Shown here piece by piece: positions 35,199-47,763 of a stretch of DNA of 53,641 nt. This DNA is from Kangiella sp. (GTDB taxonomy: Bacteria; Pseudomonadota; Gammaproteobacteria; Enterobacterales; Kangiellaceae). Below the pieces are notes generated by a model. That model was not told the DNA's origin and did no database searches. It saw only the letters and a list, made by a program, of their open reading frames with translations. A program made the translations under genes and the position numbers. The stretch covers positions 1 to 53,641 of the forward strand of contig JANQSG010000018.1 in NCBI GenBank assembly GCA_028284185.1, read 5' to 3'. The first letter of the stretch is position 1; each line of letters begins with the position of its first letter.

Positions 35199-35381
35199 TT
35201 TAAACTCCATCTGTTTTTTAATAATTATATGCCGATATAGTTAAGTCACAAGCGACTTGTTTTTCAAATTATCAGTTTTTACATTTTTTTATGCTTTATC
35301 TGGGCATTTCACCAAGTCAGGACTTGCCTTTTTTAGCGCATGTTATAACCTTGTGTCATTGAATTACTCTATGGAATTTCT

Positions 35382-36869
35382 ATGCTTCTTATTGGCGGCA
35401 ATCCCGAACAACAACATATTTCTTTAAATCCCAAAATGGCTAATCGTCATGGTTTGATTGCTGGCGCTACCGGTACCGGCAAAACCGTTACTTTGCAGGT
35501 ATTAGCCGAAGGTTTTTCCAAAATGGGAGTTCCCGTCTTTACGGCCGATGTCAAAGGTGACTTATCCGGCGTGGCAGCAGAAGCAAAAGCCCATCCTAAA
35601 ATTGACGAACGGATTGAAAAGATCGGCATCGAAAATTATCAGGCTCATACCAACCCAGTTATTTTTTGGGATGTGTTTGGCAAGCATGGCCATCCGGTTA
35701 GAACCACCATTTCCGAGATGGGCCCAATCTTATTAGCCAATCTTTTGCAATTAAATGATACCCAGGAAGGGGTGTTACATATTGCTTTTGATATTGCCGA
35801 CGAACAAGGACTGTTATTACTGGATATTAAAGATTTGCGTGCCATGTTGAACTGGGTCAGCGATAATCGCAAAGAACTGATGCGTGAATACGGTAATGTT
35901 TCCCCACAATCAGTAGCAGCAATTGTGCGCAAGCTGTTAGTGCTGGAAAATGCCGGTGGTGATCATTTCTTCGCGGAACCAGCACTTGATATTCGCGATA
36001 TGATGCGTGTGGATCATAATGGCAAAGGCATTATTAATATTTTGCACTCAAAGGAGTTAATGCTTAATCCACGAATTTACGCTACTTTCCTATTATGGAT
36101 GCTATCCGAGTTATTTGAAGAATTGGATGAAGTCGGTGATCCGGATAAGCCTCGCCTGGTATTCTTTTTTGATGAAGCCCATTTGTTGTTTGATAAAGCG
36201 CCGCGAGCCTTATTGGAACGTATTGAGCAAGTAGTACGCTTGATCCGCTCTAAAGGGGTTGGGGTTTTCTTTATTACCCAACATCCCACGGATATTCCGG
36301 AGGATGTGCTTGGGCAATTAGGCAATCGGATCCAGCACGCACTAAGGGCTTTTACCCCAAAAGACTTTAAAGCGGTTAAAACTGCTGCGGAAACATTCCG
36401 ACCTAACCCTAAACTGGATGAAGAAGCACTGATTACCACTTTGGGTGTAGGTGAAGCATTGGTTTCTGTGCTCGATGAAAAGGGGCGACCATCGATTGTA
36501 GAACAAACTTTAATTTGCCCACCTGAATCACGCATTGGTCCTTTAAATCAAGCTGAACGTAAAAAAGTGCAACAGACTTCACTTGTTGCTGGCCTTTATG
36601 ATAAGGCTATTGATCGGGAATCAGCTTATGAAATCCTGATGGAAAAAGAAAAAAAATTAAAAGAACGCCAAAAGCGTGAAATGACGGAAGCTAAAAAACG
36701 TCGTGAGGCAGAAGAAAAGGCCAAAGCTGCAGCCAAGAAAAAGCGCTCTGGATCACGCCGTCAATCTAATTCTGAAGCTTTTATTAAAACTTTGATTAGA
36801 ACCATTAGTTCTAACATTGGTCGTAAATTAGTAAGAGGGGTTTTAGGTGGCTTGCTAGGCGGGCGATAA
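35382..36869 (+). CDS. yjgR: HerA-like ATPase YjgR (DUF853)
   Basis: The 495-residue HerA/VirB4-like P-loop ATPase has Walker [10 protein letters not shown] (about residues 29-36), [10 protein letters not shown] and Walker [24 protein letters not shown], and a basic/Lys-Glu-rich C-terminal coiled stretch ([13 protein letters not shown]). The cellular role is not established. Confidence 0.9.
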   Translation: MLLIGGNPEQQHISLNPKMANRHGLIAGATGTGKTVTLQVLAEGFSKMGVPVFTADVKGDLSGVAAEAKAHPKIDERIEKIGIENYQAHTNPVIFWDVFGKHGHPVRTTISEMGPILLANLLQLNDTQEGVLHIAFDIADEQGLLLLDIKDLRAMLNWVSDNRKELMREYGNVSPQSVAAIVRKLLVLENAGGDHFFAEPALDIRDMMRVDHNGKGIINILHSKELMLNPRIYATFLLWMLSELFEELDEVGDPDKPRLVFFFDEAHLLFDKAPRALLERIEQVVRLIRSKGVGVFFITQHPTDIPEDVLGQLGNRIQHALRAFTPKDFKAVKTAAETFRPNPKLDEEALITTLGVGEALVSVLDEKGRPSIVEQTLICPPESRIGPLNQAERKKVQQTSLVAGLYDKAIDRESAYEILMEKEKKLKERQKREMTEAKKRREAEEKAKAAAKKKRSGSRRQSNSEAFIKTLIRTISSNIGRKLVRGVLGGLLGGR

Positions 36870-36889
36870 TCACCATCAATTTCCAATAA

Positions 36890-36920
36890 TAAAAAAGGAA
36901 CCTAAATAGGTTCCTTTAAA
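36890..36920. terminator. Bidirectional terminator between yjgR and dodecin
   Basis: Stem AAAGGAACCT/AGGTTCCTTT with a 4-base loop. T-run is stronger on the minus side (for dodecin). Confidence 0.8.
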
Positions 36921-36934
36921 ATTAAACTTTTTAC

Positions 36935-37138
36935 TTAGTCTTTTAAGACAAATGTGATTTTCAAGTTCACACGGAAACCAACCACTTCACCATCTTCAAT
37001 GATTGCTTGTTGATCTTTTACCCATGCTGATTTTACATTATCCAAAGTTTTGTTAGCGCGTTTCACACCTTTAGTTACCGCATCTTCAAAGCTTTTTTTA
37101 GAATCAGAAATAATCTCCGTTACGCGAGCTACTGACAT
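36935..37138 (-). CDS. Dodecin (flavin-binding dodecamer)
   Basis: The 67-residue product matches dodecin (usually 65-75 residues), with VTEIISDSKKSFEDAVTKGVKRA and GFRVNLKITFVLK; W39 stacks on the flavin. Bacterial dodecins store and buffer riboflavin/FMN. The position at 36935-37138 is monocistronic. Confidence 0.92.
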   Translation of the reverse strand: MSVARVTEIISDSKKSFEDAVTKGVKRANKTLDNVKSAWVKDQQAIIEDGEVVGFRVNLKITFVLKD

Positions 37139-37292
37139 TTTTATATCCTCTCGGTTAGTTTATATCAATGAAGGATTTATATTACTCTTTTTGCTTTTCA
37201 GTGCAAGTTGCATCTTTTTAAAATTTGTAAAATTGTTGATCTTATTCAAGTTTTTATGTTTTTATAGGTAAAAATTATTGGTCCTCTAATCT

Positions 37293-38180
37293 ATGTTTAC
37301 AGCTATCGATCACTCTTATCAGATTCCTTTTGATGGAAATTTTTCTTTGTCTGATTTTCCAACCCTGGACAAAACTAACTATACAAAAAAAGACTATAAA
37401 AAACGCTTAAAAGCTAAACAAAAAGAGCTGGACGATCTACAACAAGCACTTTATGCCAATAATCAGTATTCAGTATTATTGGTATTTCAGGCTATGGATG
37501 CTGCGGGCAAAGATTCAACCATTCGGGCAGTGCTTAAAGGTATTAACCCTGCCGGTTGTCAGGTTTACAGCTTCAAACAACCCTCAAAAGAAGAGCTGGA
37601 TCATGATTTTTTATGGCGTAGTGCCAAGTCACTTCCAGAGCGTGGTCGTATTGGGGTTTTTAATCGCAGTTATTATGAAGAAGTGTTGGTGGTGAAAGTA
37701 CATCCGCAATATTTACAAGCGCAAAACTTACCTGACTTACCCGACTTTGATGATAAGGCAGCGATGGATACTTTCTGGCAGCAGCGCTATGAATCTATTC
37801 TCGATCACGAAAAACATTTAGCGCTTAATGGCACCATTGTTCTAAAATTCTTTTTAAATGTGTCACAAAAAGAACAACATCGCCGCTTTCTCTCACGGAT
37901 TGAGAATCCTAAAAAGAACTGGAAGTTTTCACCATCGGATCTTAAGGAAAGCCAACACTGGGATAAGTACCAAGCCGCTTATCAACAAATGTTAGTCAAA
38001 ACCTCAAAGCCCTGGGCACCCTGGTACGCCATTCCTGCCGATAACAAAGAAACCATGCGTTTAATGGTTTGCGATATTATTAAACAAAGTCTGGAAACCC
38101 TGCATTTGCCTTATCCAAGCCTGAATAAAGAAATAGCCAGCAAGCTAGATGAATATAAAAGTCAGCTAATTTTTGATTAG
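37293..38180 (+). CDS. Polyphosphate kinase 2 (PPK2) family
   Basis: The 295-residue product has PPK2 Walker A FQAMDAAGKDST, the Walker-B-like FNRSYYEEV and the lid-region Arg in RFLSRIENP. It uses polyphosphate to phosphorylate ADP/AMP or GDP. Length suggests the single-domain class III/I type. Confidence 0.92.
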   Translation: MFTAIDHSYQIPFDGNFSLSDFPTLDKTNYTKKDYKKRLKAKQKELDDLQQALYANNQYSVLLVFQAMDAAGKDSTIRAVLKGINPAGCQVYSFKQPSKEELDHDFLWRSAKSLPERGRIGVFNRSYYEEVLVVKVHPQYLQAQNLPDLPDFDDKAAMDTFWQQRYESILDHEKHLALNGTIVLKFFLNVSQKEQHRRFLSRIENPKKNWKFSPSDLKESQHWDKYQAAYQQMLVKTSKPWAPWYAIPADNKETMRLMVCDIIKQSLETLHLPYPSLNKEIASKLDEYKSQLIFD

Positions 38181-38225
38181 CCATAAAAGCTACCAGCAAA
38201 CTAAGGTGCTAGCCAAATTTATAAT

Positions 38226-40652
<2,427 letters not shown>

Positions 40653-40729
40653 TTATTCCTATTGTTATAAACGCATTCGAACCTGTCTCAGCAATTTGCC
40701 TAGACCTTTGTTCTTTATTTTTTCAATGA

Positions 40730-41815
40730 TCATTGTTGCTTAATAGCACCATGTTCCACGTGGAACAATTTAACCCCATTATACCCTTTTATCAGGCTTT
40801 TGAGGGGATCTAAATGCACCGAAGTGATAAATATTTGTTGCTTTTTAGGCTGTTCGGCCAGGAAGTTTAGCAAGACTTGTTGATGATGCAAATCCAACTC
40901 TGCTCCAATGTCATCCAGTAAAAACACCGGATACCTATCCGTCAATTGCTGCATTAATTCAAGCTGAGCTAATTTTAAAGCAATGGTAACCAATTTCTGT
41001 TGTCCACGGGATAAATACTCTGCCGCTAGCTGTTCATTCACCAAAACTTTCAGATCGGCTTTTTGAATACTGGAGTGGGTAAAACCGGTTTTTCTATCCG
41101 ATTCAAATTGGCGCTGCAATACCTCAGATAAAGTCTCATTCTGCTTCCAACCAGGATATAATCCTAAAGTTGCATCCAGTTCCGGCAAAAACTGTTTCAA
41201 AACTCTTTGATAAATCGGCTCAAGCTGTTCTATATAATACCGCCGTCTTTGATTAATGGTTTCCGATAAAGGTATTAATTGCTGATCCCAGGGCGTTAAT
41301 TCCGCATAGGAACGACATCGTTTCAGGGCTTGATTACGCTGCAATAAAACCTTTAATGCTTTTTGCCAGTGATTTAAAAACGAGTGTTCCACGTGGAACA
41401 CTCCCCAATCCAACAATTTACGCCGACCCGCAGGGCCTTTACTCAAGAGCTCAAATTGCTCTGGTGCCAAGATTTGCAAAGGTAAGGTTTTACTCAGATC
41501 GCTGAGTTTTTTTAGCTTTTCACCATCCAGCTTGATTTGAATATCACCATTACGAAAACGCTGTAATCCCAACTGATGTTTTTGCTCTTGGCTGAATTGA
41601 CTAAAAAGAGTTAAGGCTTCCTGGCCTTGTTTGATAACCTTGGCATGACGAGCCGTACGAAAAGAACGGCCATTACCTAAGATGTAGATAGATTCTACGA
41701 TGCTGCTTTTGCCAGCACCATTATCACCATAAAATATATTCAGTTGAGGAGAAAACTCAAGTTTGCAATCAAGCAGGTTACGCAGACCTTGAATTGCGAG
41801 AGTTTGAATTTGCAC
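40730..41815 (-). CDS. recF: DNA replication and repair protein RecF
   Basis: SMC-like ABC ATPase that loads RecA at gaps with RecOR. The 361-residue product has Walker A GDNGAGKSS, signature LSRGQQKL and Walker B VFLLDDIGAELD. The gene carries two perfect parS palindromes in frame, each encoding FHVEH (residues near 132 and near the C-terminus). Confidence 0.97.
   Translation of the reverse strand: MQIQTLAIQGLRNLLDCKLEFSPQLNIFYGDNGAGKSSIVESIYILGNGRSFRTARHAKVIKQGQEALTLFSQFSQEQKHQLGLQRFRNGDIQIKLDGEKLKKLSDLSKTLPLQILAPEQFELLSKGPAGRRKLLDWGVFHVEHSFLNHWQKALKVLLQRNQALKRCRSYAELTPWDQQLIPLSETINQRRRYYIEQLEPIYQRVLKQFLPELDATLGLYPGWKQNETLSEVLQRQFESDRKTGFTHSSIQKADLKVLVNEQLAAEYLSRGQQKLVTIALKLAQLELMQQLTDRYPVFLLDDIGAELDLHHQQVLLNFLAEQPKKQQIFITSVHLDPLKSLIKGYNGVKLFHVEHGAIKQQ
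40752..40767. promoter_or_regulatory. parS: parS centromere site 1
   Basis: Perfect palindrome TGTTCCACGTGGAACA, the ParB-binding consensus, near the recF 3' end. Confidence 0.9.
41385..41400. promoter_or_regulatory. parS: parS centromere site 2
   Basis: Second perfect TGTTCCACGTGGAACA, 633 bases from the first, mid-recF. Two sites by the origin would seed ParB loading and origin segregation. Confidence 0.9.
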
Positions 41816-41839
41816 GAAAGTCGAAAAAAGCTAAAGTTA

Positions 41840-42943
41840 TTAAAGCCTCATCGGCATCACTACGTACAAACTTTCACCACCATCCACCTCTTCAATCAGG
41901 CTAGAGCTGTTGGCATCAATAAAAGTCATCTTAACTTGTGGGGTTTTAATGGTATTCATAACATCAATCATATAGCTGACATTAAAACCAATTTCCAGAT
42001 CGGAGCCTTGGTAATCCACACCGAATTCCACTTCTGCTTCTTCTTGCTCTGGATTATTGGCGTGTAATTTGACCTGCTCATTGGATAGCATAAAACGCAC
42101 CCCACGAAACTTTTCATTACACAAAATCGAAGCGCGAGACAGGGAGTCTTTAATTAACTCACGATCCACCAATACCACCTTATCACCATTACGCGGCAGT
42201 ACCTTATCGTATTCAGGGAAACGACCATCCACCAATTTCGAGGTAAAGCTGTAGTTGGCACTGGTGATCTTGATATGATTAGAACCCAAATTTATGGATA
42301 CCAACTCATCAGAATGATCCAGCAAACGAGCTAATTCCATCACCCCTTTACGTGGAATAATAGCGCTGACCTTATCATCGGTTTCTATCTCTACTGATTC
42401 CCGAGACAGTGCCAAACGATGGCCATCGGTAGCTACCGTAGTCAATTGATTATTATTAAATTCGAATAACATACCATTCAGGTAATAACGCACATCCTGC
42501 TGTGCCATAGCAAATTGAGTTTTTTCAATAAGGTTTTTTAACAGGGTTTGTTGCAATTCCAGATTTACTAAGCTGGCGGTTTCTTCCACATTTGGGAATT
42601 CGGTGGCCGGCATAGTCAATAAACTAAAACGACTAGAAGGTGTTTTTAGGGTTATGCGCGACTCACCCATTTGAATTTGAATAAGCTCCTCCGCGGCAAA
42701 ACTCTTTACAATGTCCAATAATTTGCGTGCCGGCACGGTAATTTCACCAGGCTCAAACTCACCCTCAATCATCACTTCGGTTTTTAATTCCAATTCCAAA
42801 TCGGTAGCTGTTAGTGATAACTTACTATCATCAATAACCATTAAAACATTGGATAAAATAGGCAGCGTTTGCCTTTTTTCAACAGCACCACTGATCAGTT
42901 GCAATGGATTTAAAAGTTGTTCACGATGGATCGAAAAGCGCAT
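41840..42943 (-). CDS. dnaN: DNA polymerase III beta sliding clamp
   Basis: The 367-residue product (E. coli 366) has three clamp domains: MRFSIHREQLLNPLQLISG, the ATDGHRLALS segment, and the C-terminal VVMPMRL typical of beta clamps. It forms a dimeric ring tethering Pol III. It lies between recF and dnaA. Confidence 0.98.
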   Translation of the reverse strand: MRFSIHREQLLNPLQLISGAVEKRQTLPILSNVLMVIDDSKLSLTATDLELELKTEVMIEGEFEPGEITVPARKLLDIVKSFAAEELIQIQMGESRITLKTPSSRFSLLTMPATEFPNVEETASLVNLELQQTLLKNLIEKTQFAMAQQDVRYYLNGMLFEFNNNQLTTVATDGHRLALSRESVEIETDDKVSAIIPRKGVMELARLLDHSDELVSINLGSNHIKITSANYSFTSKLVDGRFPEYDKVLPRNGDKVVLVDRELIKDSLSRASILCNEKFRGVRFMLSNEQVKLHANNPEQEEAEVEFGVDYQGSDLEIGFNVSYMIDVMNTIKTPQVKMTFIDANSSSLIEEVDGGESLYVVMPMRL

Positions 42944-42997
42944 AATATCACCTTAATCGGCAACAGCATCCCGCACTGCAGCCTACTATAATAATTC

Positions 42998-44371
42998 TTA
43001 ACTGGATAATGTTCTTAACAAATTCGAAAAATCTTCTTCAATGTCGTTACTTTCGCCTTTGAGCTGATCGATTTTACGACAGGCATGCAAAACCGTCGTA
43101 TGATCCCGGCCTCCAAAAGCTTCGCCAATTTCTGGCAAGCTATGATTGGTTAAGTGTTTAGCCAAAGCCATCGCCATTTGTCTGGGCCTGGCAATCGAAC
43201 GACTTCGCCTCTGAGATAATAGCTCAGAAACCTTGATCTTGTAATAGCTGGCAACGGTTTTTTGAATGTTTTCTATGGAAATCATCTTATCCTGCGCAGC
43301 AATTAGATCTTTGAGCGCATCCTTTACAAAATCCAGAGTAATAGCCCGTCCAGTAAATTGTGCATTAGCAATGACCCGCTTTAAAGCACCCTCCAACTCA
43401 CGCACATTGGAGCGAATACGTTTAGCAATAAAGAAAGCCACTTCATGGGGCAATTCAGTGTTCGAAGCCGAAGCTTTGCTCATCAAAATCGCCACCCGTG
43501 TTTCCAGTTCTGGCGGTTCAATGGAAACCGTCAAGCCCCAGCCAAACCGTGACTTTAAACGCTCCTCCAAACCTTCCACTTCTTTGGGGTAACGATCACA
43601 AGTCATAATGACCTGCTTGTTATTTTCAATCAAGGTATTGAAGGTATGAAAAAATTCTTCCTGAGTACGGCCTTTATTGGCAAAAAACTGAATATCATCA
43701 ATTAACAGGGCATCCAGCGACCGGTAGAAGTTTTTAAACTTCTCCATAGTATTGGTTTGTAATGCTTTAACCATATTGGCCATAAAGCGCTCGGAATGTA
43801 AATAAATGATTTTGGCTCCAGGGTTTTGCTCCAAAATCAAGTTACCGATCGAATGCATTAAGTGGGTTTTACCTAAACCCACACCACCATAGATAAACAA
43901 AGGGTTATAAACAATTCCAGGGTTCTCAACCACTTGCTGAGCAGCAGCCCGTGCTAACTGATTCGACTTGCCTTCCACAAACTTTGAAAAAATAAATTTG
44001 GGGTTAAGATTATTTTGTTGAAATAAATTATTGGCTACCGGATCGGCTGCTGGCGATGAACTTGATTGAACTGAACTTGTAGGTGTATTGGTTTGCAACT
44101 GGCTTGGTGTAGTTTGAGCTTTTGCCTGACTTGATGCCACCTGCAATGAAACCTGCTTAGTTTGCTCTGCAGAAGAGTCAGACAAATACTCATTAATTCG
44201 ACTCAAATATTGCTGTCGGATCCAGTCCACAAAAAAAGGATTGGGTGCAAACAGACTGACTTCGGAATCATTTTCTTCAACCTGCAAAGGCTTAATCCAA
44301 GTATTGTACTCAGTTGCAGAAAGTTCGGATTGTAATTTTTGCAGGCAACTACGCCAAGCAGTCTGGGCCAT
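42998..44371 (-). CDS. dnaA: Chromosomal replication initiator DnaA
   Basis: The 457-residue product has domain I (about 1-75), a Ser/Thr/Gln-rich linker (about 80-115), an AAA+ domain with Walker [11 protein letters not shown] and Walker [10 protein letters not shown], and the DNA-binding domain IV signature [14 protein letters not shown]. DnaA binds the boxes in the adjacent oriC. Confidence 0.98.
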   Translation of the reverse strand: MAQTAWRSCLQKLQSELSATEYNTWIKPLQVEENDSEVSLFAPNPFFVDWIRQQYLSRINEYLSDSSAEQTKQVSLQVASSQAKAQTTPSQLQTNTPTSSVQSSSSPAADPVANNLFQQNNLNPKFIFSKFVEGKSNQLARAAAQQVVENPGIVYNPLFIYGGVGLGKTHLMHSIGNLILEQNPGAKIIYLHSERFMANMVKALQTNTMEKFKNFYRSLDALLIDDIQFFANKGRTQEEFFHTFNTLIENNKQVIMTCDRYPKEVEGLEERLKSRFGWGLTVSIEPPELETRVAILMSKASASNTELPHEVAFFIAKRIRSNVRELEGALKRVIANAQFTGRAITLDFVKDALKDLIAAQDKMISIENIQKTVASYYKIKVSELLSQRRSRSIARPRQMAMALAKHLTNHSLPEIGEAFGGRDHTTVLHACRKIDQLKGESNDIEEDFSNLLRTLSS

Positions 44372-45199
44372 TGTATTGAATCGCTATCAATTATTGTTGT
44401 TATCTTGTGGTCATTAGTTAAATTGTTAATCTACTAACCGAAGCCAATGACCCCACCATCTTCATTAGGATAGATAGTGTAGATCGACTCATAAAAATAA
44501 TCCACAAGTATCCTAAAAATATTTACCCAAGACGCCTAAAAAGCTTTAAAGCCTGGAAAAAGCTAACTGCTCAATAATTCTCTAAATCCTCAACAACTCA
44601 AGCAAAAAGGATAATTCTGTGCAGATAAAGAGTATAAAATCCGTATATATCTGTGAATAAGTAATAAAAACAGTGAAAAATCAAGTTTTCCATTTTTTTA
44701 ACACAGGGATAAAAACATATTATACCGAGAGTTTCATTTAAAATAACTGTTTGATTTATAATATAAAAATAAGCTTATACACAGAAAAACATCTTGTTAA
44801 TAATAATAAAAAGATCTTTAAATAATAATTCTATTATTATAAAGCTAAGAATTAACTAAAACCCCTTATCTTAAGAAGATATACCAATAAATTTGGGCAA
44901 ATTGATAAAAAGCATCAGTTTAGTGGTTAAAATATTTAATAAACGGTTTATATATTTGAATTTAAGTTGAAGTTTGTTTTCCACAAATAAGGTCTTAATC
45001 ATATATCTTGTGGTATAATCAGCTACTGTAACTAGATATAGTTTTACTTCGTTCAGCCGCAGAAACACCCTTTAAAAAATGCTGCTTTTATGCGGTTTTA
45101 GCGTTGCTATTGATCCTTATTTACTATAAAATCTCGCGTCCTTGTGAATAGGACTGACTTTACACAGTTCAAACTTATTAACAGTGATGGGTTATCCCG
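44372..45199. other. oriC: oriC region between dnaA and rpmH
   Basis: 828 bp without a gene, very AT-rich. DnaA boxes: TTATTCACA (complement of 44652-44660) and TTATACACA (44775-44783) are exact matches to TTATNCACA; TAATCCACA (44498-44506) and TTTTCCACA (44977-44985) each have one mismatch. The AT-rich run around 44690-44880 is a likely unwinding element. The location next to dnaA and between the divergent operons is standard for Gammaproteobacteria such as Pseudomonas. Confidence 0.85.
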
Positions 45200-45334
45200 A
45201 TGAAAAGAACATTTCAACCAAGTAATTTAAAACGTAAGCGTACTCATGGTTTTCGTGCACGTATGGCTACTAAAAACGGCCGTGCTATTTTAAATCGTCG
45301 TCGTGCTAAAGGACGTAAGCGTCTAAGCGCTTAA
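45200..45334 (+). CDS. rpmH: 50S ribosomal protein L34
   Basis: 44 residues: [18 protein letters not shown], then [24 protein letters not shown], the invariant L34 sequence pattern. Too short for the ORF cut-off but unmistakable. It heads rpmH-rnpA-yidD-yidC-mnmE. Confidence 0.98.
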   Translation: MKRTFQPSNLKRKRTHGFRARMATKNGRAILNRRRAKGRKRLSA

Positions 45335-45367
45335 CTGCAATCACCTTTTGTATTTCGTTGTTTTGAG

Positions 45368-45760
45368 GTGAGTGATCCCAAGCTTGAACTAACCGAGCGG
45401 TTTCCGGCTGATTATCGATTACTCACAGCAAAACAATATAAGCAAGTCTTTACTAACCCCAAAAAAGCCACCAGTCGCAACTTTACCTTATTGGCCTGTG
45501 TCAATTCACTAGATTATCCCCGTCTTGGTCTGATTGTTGCCAAAAAAAATGTCCGTTTGGCTGTCGATAGAAACCGCATTAAAAGACTGATCCGGGAAAG
45601 TTTTCGTCAGCACAATCAACATTTACCGAAAATAGATCTGGTGATCCTGGTGCGTCGTGCTAGTAGCGAGCTACCGAATCAGGTATTATTTGAGCAGCTT
45701 GAAGGCTTGTGGAAAAAAATAGCTCGTAAATTCAACCCCGATGCGCTGGCTACTGATTAA
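45368..45760 (+). CDS. rnpA: Ribonuclease P protein component
   Basis: The 130-residue product starts with GTG and contains the RnpA signature DRNRIKRLIRESFRQH and LVRRASSEL. It binds M1 RNA to process tRNA 5' ends. Its 3' end overlaps yidD. Confidence 0.95.
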   Translation: MSDPKLELTERFPADYRLLTAKQYKQVFTNPKKATSRNFTLLACVNSLDYPRLGLIVAKKNVRLAVDRNRIKRLIRESFRQHNQHLPKIDLVILVRRASSELPNQVLFEQLEGLWKKIARKFNPDALATD

Positions 45761-45983
45761 ATTGGTTCGTTTGTATCAGCTGACTTTAAGTCCGCTTATC
45801 GGTAACCAATGCCGCTTTTATCCTACCTGCTCCAACTATTCGATTGAAGCTTTGGAAAAGCATGGTGCTATGCGTGGCAGTTGGTTAACCATAAAACGGC
45901 TGTCGCGTTGCCATCCGGGTTGTGAAGGCGGTTGTGATCCGGTACCGGAGCCCCAAGATCTTCGCAAAGACAATAGACAATGA
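45741..45983 (+). CDS. yidD: Membrane protein insertion efficiency factor YidD
   Basis: The 80-residue product has the YidD pattern: LIKLVRLYQLTLSPLIGNQCRFYPTCSNYSIEALEKHG and RCHPGCEGGCDPVP. Overlaps rnpA by 20 bases. It assists YidC-dependent insertion. Confidence 0.96.
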   Translation: MRWLLIKLVRLYQLTLSPLIGNQCRFYPTCSNYSIEALEKHGAMRGSWLTIKRLSRCHPGCEGGCDPVPEPQDLRKDNRQ

Positions 45984-46004
45984 TAGATAAAAAGAGATAA
46001 CACC

Positions 46005-47663
46005 ATGTTGGAATCCAAACGCGGTTTTTTGTTTTTGGCATTTGCCATTCTAAGTTTTTTGCTTTACCAGGCCTGGCAAAAAGACTATGCGCCAGAGCCG
46101 GTTAAAGCGGCAAATAATGAAGTAGTAAATCTAACCACCAATAATGTTAATGGCGATCAGTTGATCAGCATTACTACTGATTTAATGGTGTTTAAGTTGG
46201 ATCCAGTAGGCGGTGATTTGGTTTATGCTGAAGCTCTGGATTATGACTTACGCTTGAACAACCCTGAGCAAAAAGTGGTGTTGTTTGATTATCGTGATCG
46301 AACTTATTATGCGAAGTCTAAAGTTTTAAGTAAAAATAATGAAATTGGTTTTAATAGCAATGGTTTAAGGTTTGTTGCAGATAAAAAGCAATATTCTTTG
46401 GGTGAAAAAGAAGTATTAACTGTTCGACTAAGTGCATCTGAAAGCGGTGTAAACTTCTCCAAAATTTATACATTTAAGAGGGGTGAATATTTAATTGATG
46501 TTGATTATGAGGTTTTCTCAAGCTTAGAAAAAGAGCAGAATTTTGATTTTATTGCCAGTCTAATACGAGATCAAAATGAAACCGGTCTAGAAGAAAAAGG
46601 TGCTTTTGGCATGAAGCCCTTTATAGGTGTTGCTTATTCACCAGAAGATGAGGTTTATGAAAAAGCTGACTTTAGTGATTTAGAAGATGAACCTGTTGAA
46701 GAAATTAGAACAGGAGGCTGGATTGGTTATATACAACATTATTTTGTTTCAGCATGGATTCCCAACCAGTTATATAAAATTGAGATAAAAGCATTCAACT
46801 CTTCGGAAAGTAATCTTGATAAGTTGGAAAGTGACTCTAGTGGCCTGACAACAATACAGTACAGATCGCTTTTGAAGGTAAAACCACAAGAAACATTTAA
46901 GTTTTCTTCTGGTCTTTACATAGGCCCCAAATTATTAGAACAAATGGAAACCGCAGCGCCAGGCTTGAATAAAACTATGGATTTATCCTGGGTTTGGTGG
47001 ATTGGTTTACCTTTATACAAGATGTTAACCTTCTTCTTCGGCTTTTTAGGAAACTGGGGTTTGGCTATTATCGCCATTACTATTGTGGTAAAAACCATCC
47101 TTTATCCACTATCCAAAGCGCAATACAAATCAGCGCACGCTATGCGTAAATTACAGCCAAAGATGCAACGTTTAAAAGAGCGTTATGGTGAAGACAAGCA
47201 GCGCATGCAGCAAGAAATGATGAAGATGTATAAAGAGGAAAAAGCCAATCCATTCGGTGGTTGTTTGCCAATGTTATTGCAGTTTCCAATTTTCATCGCC
47301 CTGTATTATGTATTGTTTGAAGCGGTAGAATTACGCCATGCACCATTCTTTGGCTGGATTAATGATTTGTCGGTGCAGGATCCTTATTTTGTGTTGCCAT
47401 TGTTGATGGGTGCCAGCATGTTCTTGATGCAAAAAATGCAACCAGTGTCGCCAACTATGGATCCGATGCAGCAAAAAATGATGCAGTATTTGCCTGTATT
47501 TTTTACTGTCTTTATGCTGTTTTTCCCGGCGGGTTTGGTTTTATATTGGCTGTGTAATAACTTAATTTCGATTACCCAACAACAGTACGTGAATAAGAAA
47601 ATTGAAAAGCAGGAGGCTTTAGGTAAGAATGAGGCAAAGAGTAAATCCAAGAAAAAAGGATAG
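46005..47663 (+). CDS. yidC: Membrane insertase YidC
   Basis: The 552-residue product has an N-terminal signal-anchor TM (about 6-22), a large periplasmic domain (about 30-330), and the Oxa1 core with five TMs including WGLAIIAITIVVKTILYPLSKAQY (the positively charged groove, Arg at position ~ 368). It inserts and folds inner-membrane proteins. Confidence 0.97.
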   Translation: MLESKRGFLFLAFAILSFLLYQAWQKDYAPEPVKAANNEVVNLTTNNVNGDQLISITTDLMVFKLDPVGGDLVYAEALDYDLRLNNPEQKVVLFDYRDRTYYAKSKVLSKNNEIGFNSNGLRFVADKKQYSLGEKEVLTVRLSASESGVNFSKIYTFKRGEYLIDVDYEVFSSLEKEQNFDFIASLIRDQNETGLEEKGAFGMKPFIGVAYSPEDEVYEKADFSDLEDEPVEEIRTGGWIGYIQHYFVSAWIPNQLYKIEIKAFNSSESNLDKLESDSSGLTTIQYRSLLKVKPQETFKFSSGLYIGPKLLEQMETAAPGLNKTMDLSWVWWIGLPLYKMLTFFFGFLGNWGLAIIAITIVVKTILYPLSKAQYKSAHAMRKLQPKMQRLKERYGEDKQRMQQEMMKMYKEEKANPFGGCLPMLLQFPIFIALYYVLFEAVELRHAPFFGWINDLSVQDPYFVLPLLMGASMFLMQKMQPVSPTMDPMQQKMMQYLPVFFTVFMLFFPAGLVLYWLCNNLISITQQQYVNKKIEKQEALGKNEAKSKSKKKG

Positions 47664-47763
47664 GTAAGTTATCACCTCAAACTGTGAAAAAAGGAAATTC
47701 TTTTAGCGGGTTTAGGATCTGTTTAAAAAGATCTTGTGCTTGGTTTATAACATAGAGTTCGAA

